Positions 51,939 through 60,655 of a stretch of 64,000 nucleotides of DNA are shown here, in pieces (the first letter of the stretch is position 1; every line of letters starts with the position of its first letter). A program made the position numbers and the translations under genes. The stretch comes from Myxococcus virescens. GTDB lineage: Bacteria > Myxococcota > Myxococcia > Myxococcales > Myxococcaceae. The notes below the pieces were generated by a model, which was given only the letters and a program-made list of their open reading frames with translations, did no database searches and was not told the origin of the DNA. The stretch lies in the NCBI RefSeq assembly GCF_900101905.1, contig NZ_FNAJ01000021.1:1-64000 (forward strand), in the 5' to 3' direction.

Positions 51939-54107
51939 GTGAATGCACCAGAGCCCCCACCGGCTGGGCTACAGGATGTAATGCTCGATCCGCGAATGCG
52001 CTGGCGCATTGTCCGCAGCGCAAGACGAATCATTTCCACGAGCTCGGCGCTCTATCTGTTGGCGCTCGTGTTCATGACCACCAGCGCAGTCTGCGCCCGA
52101 GAGAGCGTCAGCCAAGTCTTCCAGAACCTGAAGGACATCAACTTCGAAATCGACAACCACCTTCGCTACCATCCAGACGTGGACAAGCATGAGCCGGATG
52201 ACCCGGGGATCCTCTCATTCACCTTCGACGCCGCCCAAGTCTCCCCTGACAGAGAATCGACCGCCAGAGCCCGTGGTCTCGCCCGGCGTATTGAGGATGC
52301 CTTCAGTTCCGTGGTCCAAGACATGGTGGCCGCCGAAGACCCTGGCTGCTCAAACGGCTCCCCCCTTCCGAGATCAGTCAAGCTGCTCGGCAAGAGCCTT
52401 CCCGACACCATGAATCCGAAGCAATCAACACAGTGGGAAGAAGCTCTCTCAGAACAAATCTGCAACTACCGCAAATGTCCCTACGCCGATTCCATTCGGT
52501 ACTGCCCAGAGGAGAAACACCCTCCTCGTCCGGACACATTCGCGTCCGACCCACTGGGCTGCGACTTGACCCCTGAACTGAAAACCCGCCTCTTCGTCCC
52601 CACGACGCTCGACAACTGCCTTTCCGAGCAAGTTTGCACGCCCCAGCACAAATGTTCGGACAAACGAAAATGCCAGAAAAAGCCCAAGTGCCCAGACATC
52701 CTCAACCCGAACGACAAGTGCGGCGCAAATTGCTTCTCTTGCAGGTCGCACGAGGCTGCCACGATCTCTCGTCCCCTCGACATCGTGATCCATGCCTTCG
52801 CGAACCAACAGTGCGAGTTCGCTGAAGATGAATCATCATTGACCTCTGTCTATTTCACGACCCCAGAGGGCATCATCCGACAATGGAGTTGCACACCCGC
52901 CCCGGGTCCACCCGCCATCCACTTCTCCGAGTTCGCGGCTCAGGCAAGCTATGTTCGCCGGCTGTTCAAGCCTACCACCATGAGCGACTACGAAACGGAC
53001 ATCTACCTCGACTCCAACGGCTTCGGGCCGATACGCACTCGCTGTGTCCGCATCGAAAAGCCCCATGCCCAACAACTGTTAGGCGTACTCTGCTTCGACT
53101 TCACGGTGTCGCTCAACCAGTTCCTTGAGCCGCTCATTCGGAGCAATGTCATCGCGATCGACGAGGCGCGGGTCATCATGCCTGATGCAGGAGACGACAT
53201 CACCGTCACCGGCCACTGGACCTTTGTCGTCCCAGAGACACAACTCATCCCAATCCACATGGCGCGCAAGAAGGTTGCCTCGGACGAAGCCACACGAGGC
53301 TCTTTCGAGCAGGACCTGCAACACACTTTCGACCAAATCACTTCTCGAGAAGATAATGCCTCCACGACACTTCGACGGTTCGAACGTTCGGTTACTCAGC
53401 TTTCCAGCGTGGCCGACCCAGCGCGCCTCCATGATGGCCGTTATCTCATCCCGGGCGGATGGAGCGCCGACGGTCGCAGCCGCAAGCTCCTCATCGTGCG
53501 GCCCGCGGTGACGACACTGCGCGGTGCCAAGGTGTTTGGCGGTGTGGCGGTTGCATTTTTCCTGCTGACCCTTCTCACCGTATGGCGGGGAAGCTATTGG
53601 ACTCGACGCATGTCGGAGAACGAACTCGTCGTCGAACTCCTCCGAAAGCTTGGCATCGGAATCATGTTGGTGGACGAAGACGGAATGGTCATGGCGGCGA
53701 ACGACGCGGCTGAGGACATCGTGCGCCTGTTTCTTCCCCGGCTAAACACCTGGCGACTTCGAATCAACGAAGGGTTTCGGCAGAAGCGGCTGCCTTCCGA
53801 CCCAGCGGTCAGGATGGCCGATTTCATCGACCCGGATGTCATACTGGCACAAGACATGAGCAAAGTTCCCTACAAGGATGTCTGGGAACAGCGACTTCGC
53901 GGACAGCCCGCTACCTTCTATGCCCGAATGAAGAAACACAACGGCAATCCCAACTGGGTAAAAGTCACTGCCGCTCCCGTCGTCATCAAGAGAGCCGGGA
54001 AAAAGACACGCACCACGTCCTTGTCCGTCGTCGAATCAATCCCCAGCATCAACGCCCCGCTCCTGGGCAAGCTGAACAACATCATGCCGCCAGTGAGACC
54101 CCAATGA
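51939..54107 (+). CDS. Cys-rich transmembrane sensor with cytoplasmic PAS-like domain, no output domain
   Basis: A 722-residue protein. A first span (SALYLLALVFMTTSAVCA) and a second near residue 535 (VFGGVAVAFFLLTLLTVW) enclose a large extracytoplasmic domain with a Cys cluster (CTPQHKCSDKRKCQKKPKC and CGANCFSC). The cytoplasmic end carries a PAS-like domain, LGIGIMLVDEDGMVMAANDA, but no kinase, cyclase or HTH output. Codon use and base composition are visibly more AT-rich than the neighbours. GTG at 51939 has AAGGAG nine bases upstream. It overlaps the next gene by four bases. The family is not recognised. Confidence 0.7.
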   Translation: MNAPEPPPAGLQDVMLDPRMRWRIVRSARRIISTSSALYLLALVFMTTSAVCARESVSQVFQNLKDINFEIDNHLRYHPDVDKHEPDDPGILSFTFDAAQVSPDRESTARARGLARRIEDAFSSVVQDMVAAEDPGCSNGSPLPRSVKLLGKSLPDTMNPKQSTQWEEALSEQICNYRKCPYADSIRYCPEEKHPPRPDTFASDPLGCDLTPELKTRLFVPTTLDNCLSEQVCTPQHKCSDKRKCQKKPKCPDILNPNDKCGANCFSCRSHEAATISRPLDIVIHAFANQQCEFAEDESSLTSVYFTTPEGIIRQWSCTPAPGPPAIHFSEFAAQASYVRRLFKPTTMSDYETDIYLDSNGFGPIRTRCVRIEKPHAQQLLGVLCFDFTVSLNQFLEPLIRSNVIAIDEARVIMPDAGDDITVTGHWTFVVPETQLIPIHMARKKVASDEATRGSFEQDLQHTFDQITSREDNASTTLRRFERSVTQLSSVADPARLHDGRYLIPGGWSADGRSRKLLIVRPAVTTLRGAKVFGGVAVAFFLLTLLTVWRGSYWTRRMSENELVVELLRKLGIGIMLVDEDGMVMAANDAAEDIVRLFLPRLNTWRLRINEGFRQKRLPSDPAVRMADFIDPDVILAQDMSKVPYKDVWEQRLRGQPATFYARMKKHNGNPNWVKVTAAPVVIKRAGKKTRTTSLSVVESIPSINAPLLGKLNNIMPPVRPQ

Positions 54108-54877
54108 CATGGTCGGACGCCCTGAAACTCCTGATACCAGCAGTCCCCATACTTCTACTGCTACTATTGATTCAGTCAGTCATCCGGACACACATTCACA
54201 TCCACATCAGTGGACACCCCAGCGAAAAGAAATACCGCATCCATCTCGAAAACATGGATGACGTCGCATCACTCGACGAAATCCGCCTGGAGCTTCGAAT
54301 TCGAGGACAAGGCTCCTTCTCTGCCAAGTGCACTCAGCCTCTGGGGTTTGACCCGTGGCCAACGGCATTCACATCAAAATTCGATGAGCGCACCGCGGTG
54401 CTCACCGCGACGGGCCTGCGACGCGGCGAGCGCTGGCTTTTTGAAATCTTCACGGACGGGGACGAACAAGGCGTCGAAGTGAAGTGCGGTGTCGGGCGCA
54501 GAGAACTCCCGACCATCTCCAGTGACGCAGTGAATGAGTTCGCCGACAATCCAAGCACCTCCTCCCTCAATCGTTGGCTTGGAATTCCGCTCGCGGCCAT
54601 GCTCTACCTGTTTTGCACGATAGGACTTCGACTGTGGCAAGAGCGGACGCCAATCTTTCGGTGGAAGGATGCCGGGATCAGCATCCTGGTCATGCTTGTC
54701 GGCCTGCTCATCCACTGGTTCATGCTGAAGCCACATCAAACCACCGTCGCATTTCCCACCAGCCGCCCAGCATTCCCTCGCAGTCCCCACCCTGCGCAAC
54801 ATTGCTCACCCACTTCGAAGATAGAATCTCCAGACTTCGAGCGCTCTGAAATCGAAGCAGGTCCATATTCGATTTAG
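54104..54877 (+). CDS. Membrane protein paired with the Cys-rich sensor
   Basis: A 257-residue protein with an N-terminal span (LLIPAVPILLLLLLIQSVI), an extracytoplasmic beta-rich region of about 120 residues, then two more spans (IPLAAMLYLFCTIGLRLW and ISILVMLVGLLIHWFML) and a polar tail. It shares the AT-rich composition of its partner and overlaps it by four bases, so the two genes form one unit. No family was recognised. The 195-base gap after it, towards the convergent TPM gene, shows no clear terminator. Confidence 0.65.
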   Translation: MTWSDALKLLIPAVPILLLLLLIQSVIRTHIHIHISGHPSEKKYRIHLENMDDVASLDEIRLELRIRGQGSFSAKCTQPLGFDPWPTAFTSKFDERTAVLTATGLRRGERWLFEIFTDGDEQGVEVKCGVGRRELPTISSDAVNEFADNPSTSSLNRWLGIPLAAMLYLFCTIGLRLWQERTPIFRWKDAGISILVMLVGLLIHWFMLKPHQTTVAFPTSRPAFPRSPHPAQHCSPTSKIESPDFERSEIEAGPYSI

Positions 54878-55072
54878 ATCGCGGCAGCATCGGATCAAAA
54901 ACAGAACTTTCAGGGCGCGCCGGAAGCGGCGTAGGTCCCGAACGCGCTGGCAACTCCGCAGTTTTCTGAGAAGATCTCCTCGTTGACCAGTACGGTCCGA
55001 CGCAGCTGACATCGAGGAGCGCGGCATCGAGGAGTTGCTCTTAAATGGACTCGACGGCCCGGCCCTTGAGAA

Positions 55073-56200
55073 CTACCAGCGCCCACTCGAGCCACCGCCT
55101 GACGAACGCCCGCCGCTCGAAGAGCTACTCCCGCTGAATGAGCTCGACGACGTGGACCGCGTGAGCTTCGGCGTCGCGTGACGGGAAGTCGCGGTGTGGT
55201 GACAGTTCGTGCAACGCACCGTGACCTCGATTTCTCCGCCAGAGGCGTACGTCGCGCTGCGAATCGTCCGGCTCGTCTTATTCGCGGTCACATAACGGCA
55301 CTTCTTGCACCGGACATGACGCGTGAAGAGCGTTCCATAGCGCTCCACCACCGCGTCCTGGCACGGCTCGCACCACCACACGTCGTAATCCACCGAGCCC
55401 AACTGCTCCTCACGAACCTGCCCCGGCATCAGGTGGGCATCGTCGGCATCCTCATCGAGCCGCGCTCTCGGGTTGCGGCACTTCTGGCACCGGCGCGGTC
55501 TGCGACGAAGCAGCGCCCGGCCCGCAACGCCCACGGCCCCCACGAACCCCGCCCCTCCCGCCAGGGCTGGAACATTCAGGTCACCTTCGGGCTCACTCGG
55601 TCCTTCAGACACGATGGTGACGGCGGAGTCCTCCGACCATGCGGACTCCTCGAGCCTGGGATCCCATGCCAATGCGGCCTCCTGGGCGTTGCGAGGCTGA
55701 TTGAGCTCCGAGGTCACGATGAGCTGATGCAGCCCGCGTGCGCCTTCGAGCACCGCGTCGTCCGGACTGCCCCGTTTGAAGGCGGGAACCACGTCGTTCG
55801 CCATGATGGCGTCACTGCGCGCCTGCTCATTCGGGCCATCCACGCCATCACCCAGGATGATCTCCGCCGCGCGGTCGTCGAGCGCGATGAAGAGCAGCGC
55901 GCCGTCGTCACGACCGGCCGTGCCCAGCCCCCACCGATTGAAGAGCTCCAGCGCGAAGGCGCGCGGCGGCTGGCGTCCCGTCGTGTCGACCACCACCACC
56001 GCGAGCTGGCCTTGGCCATCACGGACCAAGGCATTGCCGAGCTGGTCCACCTCCGCCAGCGTCTGCGGCGTGAGTGTCCTGGTCGTGTCCACGGACCATG
56101 CGTTGACCGCGAGCCGTGGCACTTCCTTCACGGTGACCCCCAGGGCTGGAACGCCAAGGGCCCAACAAGCCAGGAACACCCAGCACATCCCAGTGCGCAT
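55073..56200 (-). CDS. TPM-domain protein with zinc-ribbon-like cysteines and Ser/Gly tail
   Basis: A 375-residue protein. After a signal peptide (GMCWVFLACWALGVPALG), the TPM domain (VDTTRTLTPQTLAEVDQLGN, GLGTAGRDDGALLFIALDDR) follows, as in YgcG-family proteins. A short hydrophobic segment leads to a cytoplasmic region with CxxC pairs: CQKCRNPR, CEPCQ, CKKCRY and CTNCHH, which likely bind zinc. The tail is the family-typical Ser/Gly run ending GRW. Such proteins are membrane-linked and have been tied to membrane-protein quality control. No partner gene such as lemA is adjacent. Confidence 0.8.
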   Translation of the reverse strand: MRTGMCWVFLACWALGVPALGVTVKEVPRLAVNAWSVDTTRTLTPQTLAEVDQLGNALVRDGQGQLAVVVVDTTGRQPPRAFALELFNRWGLGTAGRDDGALLFIALDDRAAEIILGDGVDGPNEQARSDAIMANDVVPAFKRGSPDDAVLEGARGLHQLIVTSELNQPRNAQEAALAWDPRLEESAWSEDSAVTIVSEGPSEPEGDLNVPALAGGAGFVGAVGVAGRALLRRRPRRCQKCRNPRARLDEDADDAHLMPGQVREEQLGSVDYDVWWCEPCQDAVVERYGTLFTRHVRCKKCRYVTANKTSRTIRSATYASGGEIEVTVRCTNCHHTATSRHATPKLTRSTSSSSFSGSSSSSGGRSSGGGSSGRW

Positions 56201-56227
56201 GGGTGTCGACGCTAGCCCATTCAGGCT

Positions 56228-56965
56228 CTACGCGCCCGTGCCCGTCGCCGCCGTCTCAACCAGCATCGGCACGAAGCCGCCGTGGGACCTGCGGCCCTCG
56301 TCATAGGGCATGCTGCCCGGGTGCATGCGCGGATCGGCCATGGCCTTCCCCCACCCGGCGTCGCGCGCCTCCTTCGACGGCCACTCAATCCAAGCGAAGA
56401 CGACCTGCTCATCCGCGGTGGCCTTCACCGCGCCCTTGAAGTCAGTGACCTTCCCGTCGGGGACGTCGTCTCCCCATGCGTCGACGACGCGCATGGCGCC
56501 ATGCTCCAGCAGCACCGCCGCGAGACGGGACGCGATGGCATGGTAGGCCTCCTTGTTTCCAACCGGCACCGGCACGAGGGAGCCATCGACATAGCCGGGC
56601 CTGCCCGCTCCGCCCTCATGGATGCTGGGAACGAAGCCGCCGAAGATCATCCGCTTCCCATCGAAGGGCATGTTCGCGCCCATCTCCTCCATCCTTGGGT
56701 CACGCATGGCCTTCGCGTTCGCTTCGTCGCGCACCGCCTTGCTGGGATACTCAATCCAGGAGAAGACGATGACCTCATCCGGCTCGGCCTTCACCGCGCG
56801 CCGCAGGTCGGTGACCTTGCCTTCAGGGACATCGTCCCCCCAGTTCTCAACGAAGCGCGTCGCACCAAACTCCTTGAACAGCGGCGCGGCGGCGCTAGCG
56901 GCCTGCCGGTACGCCTCCTTGTTCGCCGAGGGGACTGCGCACACGAATCCATCGATGTAGGCCAT
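56228..56965 (-). CDS. Tandem fusion of two DUF1428 domains
   Basis: A 245-residue cytoplasmic protein made of two copies of a DUF1428 (ferredoxin-like dimeric alpha/beta-barrel) domain that is usually a single protein of about 115 residues. Matching landmarks in copies 1 and 2 are YIDGFVCAVPSANKEAY versus YVDGSLVPVPVGNKEAY, GDDVPEGKVTD versus GDDVPDGKVTD, and FSWIEYPSKAVRD versus FAWIEWPSKEARD. The function of the family is unknown. ATG at 56965 follows GGAGAG. It is divergent from a marR gene and is a likely target of that regulator. Confidence 0.85.
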   Translation of the reverse strand: MAYIDGFVCAVPSANKEAYRQAASAAAPLFKEFGATRFVENWGDDVPEGKVTDLRRAVKAEPDEVIVFSWIEYPSKAVRDEANAKAMRDPRMEEMGANMPFDGKRMIFGGFVPSIHEGGAGRPGYVDGSLVPVPVGNKEAYHAIASRLAAVLLEHGAMRVVDAWGDDVPDGKVTDFKGAVKATADEQVVFAWIEWPSKEARDAGWGKAMADPRMHPGSMPYDEGRRSHGGFVPMLVETAATGTGA

Positions 56966-56994
56966 GGCAACTCTCCAGCTGGGGTACTCTTGCT

Positions 56995-57023
56995 TTGACA
57001 AGAAAGGTTGATATCAACATAAT
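56995..57023 (+). promoter_or_regulatory. marR promoter with palindromic operator in its spacer
   Basis: TTGACA (56995-57000), a 17-base spacer and CATAAT (57018-57023) form a near-consensus sigma-70 promoter for marR. The perfect 12-bp palindrome GTTGATATCAAC (57007-57018) lies inside the spacer and touches the -10, where a bound MarR dimer would block polymerase. Transcription would start about five bases before the marR ATG. Confidence 0.75.
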
Positions 57024-57034
57024 CACCCTTGTCA

Positions 57035-57475
57035 ATGTCCAGAGCCGTCTCATTCGCCACGACGCTTCACGTCCGTGACCACTGCCTGTGCCTGGTGGTC
57101 CAGCAGGCCGCGCGCGCCCTGGCGCGGCGCTTCGATGAAGCCCTGCGCCCCGTGGGCCTCACGCATGGACAGTTCTCACTGCTGATGTCGCTCAATCGCC
57201 CCCAGCCGCCGTCCATCGGCCCCGTCGCGGAGCTCCTGGCGATGGACCGGACCACGCTGACAGCCAACCTGAAGCCGCTCGAAAGGCGCGGGCTGGTGAA
57301 GACCACCGTCGACCCGGCCGACCGCCGCGGGCGATTGCTGACGCTGACGGACGCAGGGCTCCAACTCCTTCAATCCGCGCTGCCCCACTGGGAGAGGATG
57401 AACGAGGAGACGGAGCAACTGCTGGCGCAAACCGATGTCGACGCCCTTCGGGCTGGGCTGCGGGCGCTCTCCTGA
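57035..57475 (+). CDS. MarR-family transcriptional regulator
   Basis: A protein of about 146 residues with the winged-helix MarR fold. The recognition region is ELLAMDRTTLTANLKPLERR followed by the wing VDPADRRGRLLTLTDAG with the conserved Asp-Arg-Arg. The helical ends for dimerisation are present. The ATG at 57035 has no ribosome-binding site and lies a few bases from the predicted transcription start, so the mRNA may be nearly leaderless. It is divergent from the double DUF1428 gene and very probably represses both through the palindrome between them. The ligand is unknown. Confidence 0.85.
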   Translation: MSRAVSFATTLHVRDHCLCLVVQQAARALARRFDEALRPVGLTHGQFSLLMSLNRPQPPSIGPVAELLAMDRTTLTANLKPLERRGLVKTTVDPADRRGRLLTLTDAGLQLLQSALPHWERMNEETEQLLAQTDVDALRAGLRALS

Positions 57476-57595
57476 GTCCTCTTCCAGCCTCCGGAACGAT
57501 GATGCGCCCGGAGGCAGCGGCTCCAGACTCGTTCGCCTGCGCCAGGGTGCCCTGGCGCCGGCAGCGTGCGCCGCACGTTCTGCTATAGGGGGCCC

Positions 57596-58354
57596 GTGAG
57601 CATCGCGACCCACGAAGAAGGCCCGCTGCGAGGACCGAGCTTCTTTTTCAGCCGCACGGCGCTCCGCGCGCTCGCGCTGGCCCATCGCGCCAGCTACGGC
57701 GCGGCGCGGCCTCACCCCCACGCCGTCATCGATGGCTTCCTGGGGAAGCCGCTTGCGTCCGAACTGGCGGGGGTCTTCCCGGGCGCGACCGAGGCGAATT
57801 GGAAGCGACGCGACCACCCCGAACAGGCGGCTCGACTGGGACAGCTTCAGCGCAAGGCATTCGAAGACGTCCCCGGAGCGCTCCGGCACCTGCTTTCGGA
57901 GTTCTCCGGCATGGCGTTCATCGACTTCCTGGAGTCACTCACCGGGGTGCAAGGGCTCATCCCGGATCCGCATTTCCGAGGCGCCGGGCTGCACCTCACG
58001 TTGCGTGGGGGGCATCTGGCGCTGCACGCCGACTTCAACCGCGATCGCTTCCGCGCGCTCTCCCGCCGGCTCACCGTCCTCTACTACCTGAACCCCGGCT
58101 GGGAACCCGCCTGGGGAGGGGACCTCGAGCTGTGGAGCGCGGACCTCTCCCAGTGCGAGACGCGAATCGCCCCCCTCCTGGATCGCCTGGTTGTGATGGC
58201 CCACGGCGACGACCACTGGCACGGACACCCCACCGCGCTGGCGTGTCCCGAGGGACGAGGGCGCGCCGCGGTCGCGGCCTACTTCTACACCGCGGAGGAA
58301 GCCCCCAACGCGCCGGAGCCCCACAGCGCTATCTGGGCACCACCGCGCTCGTAG
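57596..58354 (+). CDS. 2-oxoglutarate/Fe(II)-dependent oxygenase
   Basis: A 252-residue protein of the prolyl-hydroxylase-like 2OG-Fe(II)_Oxy_3 group. The iron ligands are the HxD of LALHADFN and the His of HWHGHP; the 2OG-binding Arg is in EGRGRAAVAAYFY. LTVLYYLNPGWEPAWGGDLE is the family core strand. Substrates are usually protein or sugar side chains and cannot be named here. GTG at 57596 is preferred because GGGGG lies just upstream and the frame before it is not family-like. It stands alone between marR and the convergent acyltransferase gene. Confidence 0.85.
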   Translation: MSIATHEEGPLRGPSFFFSRTALRALALAHRASYGAARPHPHAVIDGFLGKPLASELAGVFPGATEANWKRRDHPEQAARLGQLQRKAFEDVPGALRHLLSEFSGMAFIDFLESLTGVQGLIPDPHFRGAGLHLTLRGGHLALHADFNRDRFRALSRRLTVLYYLNPGWEPAWGGDLELWSADLSQCETRIAPLLDRLVVMAHGDDHWHGHPTALACPEGRGRAAVAAYFYTAEEAPNAPEPHSAIWAPPRS

Positions 58355-58402
58355 CTGGCACCTCATTCGCGGTACGGCGCTCGCCCGCGCTGGCGCCAGC
58401 CC

Positions 58403-59614
58403 TCAAGCCGTGGGAGCCACGGCCTTCCCCGCGGCTTCCGGATGCGTGAATCGGTCCTTGAGACGCAGCAAGGGCTTCTCGAAGAAGCGCCACGAAACGA
58501 GCGTGAGCGCCAGCAGCACCGCGTACTCGAACAGGATGCCCACCGCGGTAGCGACAAACGTCGAAGGAATGAAGCGGTAGAACAGCGGCCGCGTGTAATG
58601 GCCGCCGGCGGGGATGACGAGCGCATGGAACAGGTAGAGCCCGTAGCTCACCTGCCCGACGAAGCGCAGGGGCCGCCATTGCAACACAGCCTGGAGCACC
58701 CGCGCGCGCCCGGAGAGCACCCACCCCAGCAGGCTGGCGAAGCCCACCGCCCAAAGCGTGTACAGGCCCGCAACCAGCAGCACGCGGACCTGCGGGCCGC
58801 CCGGCCCCGTAAGCGCCGTTGCCATGTGAATGGCGGCGCCCTGGCCGAAGAAGACGAGGGACAACCCGCAGGCCACGAGCAACGCGGGCACCGCGAGCCG
58901 CGCGCCCCACCGTGACAGGCCGTCCGCCGTGGCGCGGCCATCCACCACGCCCAGCGCCAACAATCCACCGAGCGCCAATCCATCCAGACGGAACAGCGTG
59001 AAGGTGTAGACCTGGATGGGCGCCGCGCCCTCCCACAGGGCCGCGAGGCGCGCCACGGGGGACAGCAGCACGCACGCCCACAGGAGCGCGCGGAGCTGCC
59101 CGTTCCGGAGGAAGAACACGAGCAGCGGCCACACCAGGTAGAACTGCTCCTCGATGGCCAGGGACCACGTCACGTTGATGGGCGCGGGACCGAAGTCCGT
59201 CATCCAAAGGTTCTGGAGGTACAGCGCGTAGGTCACCCAGGGATAGCGCTGGGTATCGAAGGCCAGGGCCGGCAGCAGCCGCCCCATGACGCCAAAGGAG
59301 AAGGCCAGCACCAGGAAGTACAGGGGCCAGATGCGCAGCGCCCGCCGCGCGTAGAAGGTACGGAAGTAGCCTCCACGCTCACGCGTCTGCACGAGGATGC
59401 GCGTAATCAGGAAGCCAGAGAGGACGAAGAAGAGGTCCACGCCCGCCCAGCCCACCTGGAAGAGTGAGCCCAGCGACGCGCTGCGCAGCCCTGTCAGTGA
59501 GTGATAGGCAACCACCATCAGCACCGCCACGCCGCGCAGCCCGTCCAACGCGGGAAGGTACTCCGGCAGGTGCAGCGGCTCCGAGGGTTCGGTCGTCATC
59601 TCGGGGCGGACCAT
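58403..59614 (-). CDS. Acyltransferase 3 family (OafA/YrhL-like) membrane protein
   Basis: A 403-residue integral membrane acyltransferase with about ten spans. The N-terminal LPALDGLRGVAVLMVVAYH and the motif DLFFVLSGFLITRILVQTRE are diagnostic of the family, as is WSLAIEEQFYLVWPLLVFF. These enzymes transfer acetyl or other acyl groups to sugars of O-antigen, peptidoglycan or exopolysaccharide. There is no SGNH domain. It is not in an operon and is 5 kb from the exoI-like gene, so a link with the coat glycan is only possible. A start five codons later is an alternative. Confidence 0.85.
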   Translation of the reverse strand: MVRPEMTTEPSEPLHLPEYLPALDGLRGVAVLMVVAYHSLTGLRSASLGSLFQVGWAGVDLFFVLSGFLITRILVQTRERGGYFRTFYARRALRIWPLYFLVLAFSFGVMGRLLPALAFDTQRYPWVTYALYLQNLWMTDFGPAPINVTWSLAIEEQFYLVWPLLVFFLRNGQLRALLWACVLLSPVARLAALWEGAAPIQVYTFTLFRLDGLALGGLLALGVVDGRATADGLSRWGARLAVPALLVACGLSLVFFGQGAAIHMATALTGPGGPQVRVLLVAGLYTLWAVGFASLLGWVLSGRARVLQAVLQWRPLRFVGQVSYGLYLFHALVIPAGGHYTRPLFYRFIPSTFVATAVGILFEYAVLLALTLVSWRFFEKPLLRLKDRFTHPEAAGKAVAPTA

Positions 59615-59738
59615 AGCCGGAAACGGTGGAGGCGCCCCACCGAGCCTTTCAGGACCTGTTCACCGAGGAAAATCCTCGCACGTCGCGGCAGGCAAGCACG
59701 TCAGGCCATGACCTTGCAGTCGTCGTGGCACTTCCCAT

Positions 59739-60500
59739 ATGAAGCGCGCGCTCATGCTCCGATTCGTGGCAATCATTGCCCTCCTGACCACCACTCCTAC
59801 GCTCGCGAACGAAGAGGCGGAAAGCCCCGCCCCCATCGCCGAGAGCGGCCCAACCCTCAGCCGAGAAGAAGCGCTGGAGCAATATGAGCTCCGGCACATC
59901 GGGTTCGATGAATACATCGCCGTGACGCTGTCGTATTCGCCACTGGCCGTCAGGAGCCCGCCGAGCCGATGGACCGTCCCGTATGAGGGGAAATACAAGA
60001 AGCCACTGGAGGGCGAGGCGTTCTATCAGAAGCTCGGCCGAGACGACCTCGTTGCGGAGTATCAGTCGAGAAGCGCCACCAAGCTCGCCCTGAAGATCGT
60101 CGGGGGAGTCGTGATGGTTGGCGGGCTCGTCTACGGCATCGCCACACCAGGCGCTCAGTCCGAAGACTGCGAGCTCGGCCCCGACTTCTCGGCCTGCATC
60201 GACCGCAACTTCGCGGCTGGCGACCGGAAGCGGAACATGTTCCTCGTGGGAATGGGCGTGAGCCTGGTGGGAGCAGGGTTGCTGGGGTGGGGCATCTTCT
60301 ACAACCCCCATCCCATCGCCTCCAGCGAGGCCCGCGAACTGGCGGATGGCCACAACAAACGCCTTCGCCAGGAATTGGGCCTGTCGGATGTCCCCGCGCC
60401 AGCCCCAGGCCCACGAAAGCGGCCATACGTCATCCAGGCCCGCCTGACGCCTGTCTTCGGCCCGAACTCCGGGGGACTGCTGGTGGACGGGCGCTTCTGA
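59739..60500 (+). CDS. Secreted or membrane hypothetical protein
   Basis: A 253-residue protein with a signal peptide (MLRFVAIIALLTTTPTLANE) and two hydrophobic segments in the middle (LALKIVGGVVMVGGLVYGIA and MFLVGMGVSLVGAGLLGWGI) separated by a short Cys-containing loop (EDCELGPDFSACIDR). The C-terminus is basic and ends with a beta-like stretch. Proteins of this layout occur often in myxobacteria as unassigned envelope proteins. It is a single gene with no recognised family. Confidence 0.7.
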   Translation: MKRALMLRFVAIIALLTTTPTLANEEAESPAPIAESGPTLSREEALEQYELRHIGFDEYIAVTLSYSPLAVRSPPSRWTVPYEGKYKKPLEGEAFYQKLGRDDLVAEYQSRSATKLALKIVGGVVMVGGLVYGIATPGAQSEDCELGPDFSACIDRNFAAGDRKRNMFLVGMGVSLVGAGLLGWGIFYNPHPIASSEARELADGHNKRLRQELGLSDVPAPAPGPRKRPYVIQARLTPVFGPNSGGLLVDGRF

Positions 60501-60655
60501 TTCCCGGCCGCGATGTCAGGAAGCGTGCCCAGGCCGGGTCGGGGCGCCTCACGCATGGCTCGCCGGAGCCCGTCTCCCCGGCGGCCGTGCTCCCCCTCAA
60601 GTCGTGGCCCGCGCGGCCAGCGTGATGACCGTGCAGGCCTGAAAGGACGCCCTGG

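Noticed and set aside
55010..55181. Plus-strand open stretch reading GIEELLLNGLDGPALENY and onwards to a stop at 55181
   Set aside because: It lies opposite the Ser/Gly-rich tail of the TPM protein, whose ending GRW is typical of its family; the Leu/Glu/Pro look comes from the complement of Ser/Gly codons. No ribosome-binding site was seen.
59721..59740. TGGCAC near 59728 as a sigma-54 -24 element for the 59739 gene
   Set aside because: No GC doublet occurs at the required -12 position, and the element nearly overlaps the start codon.
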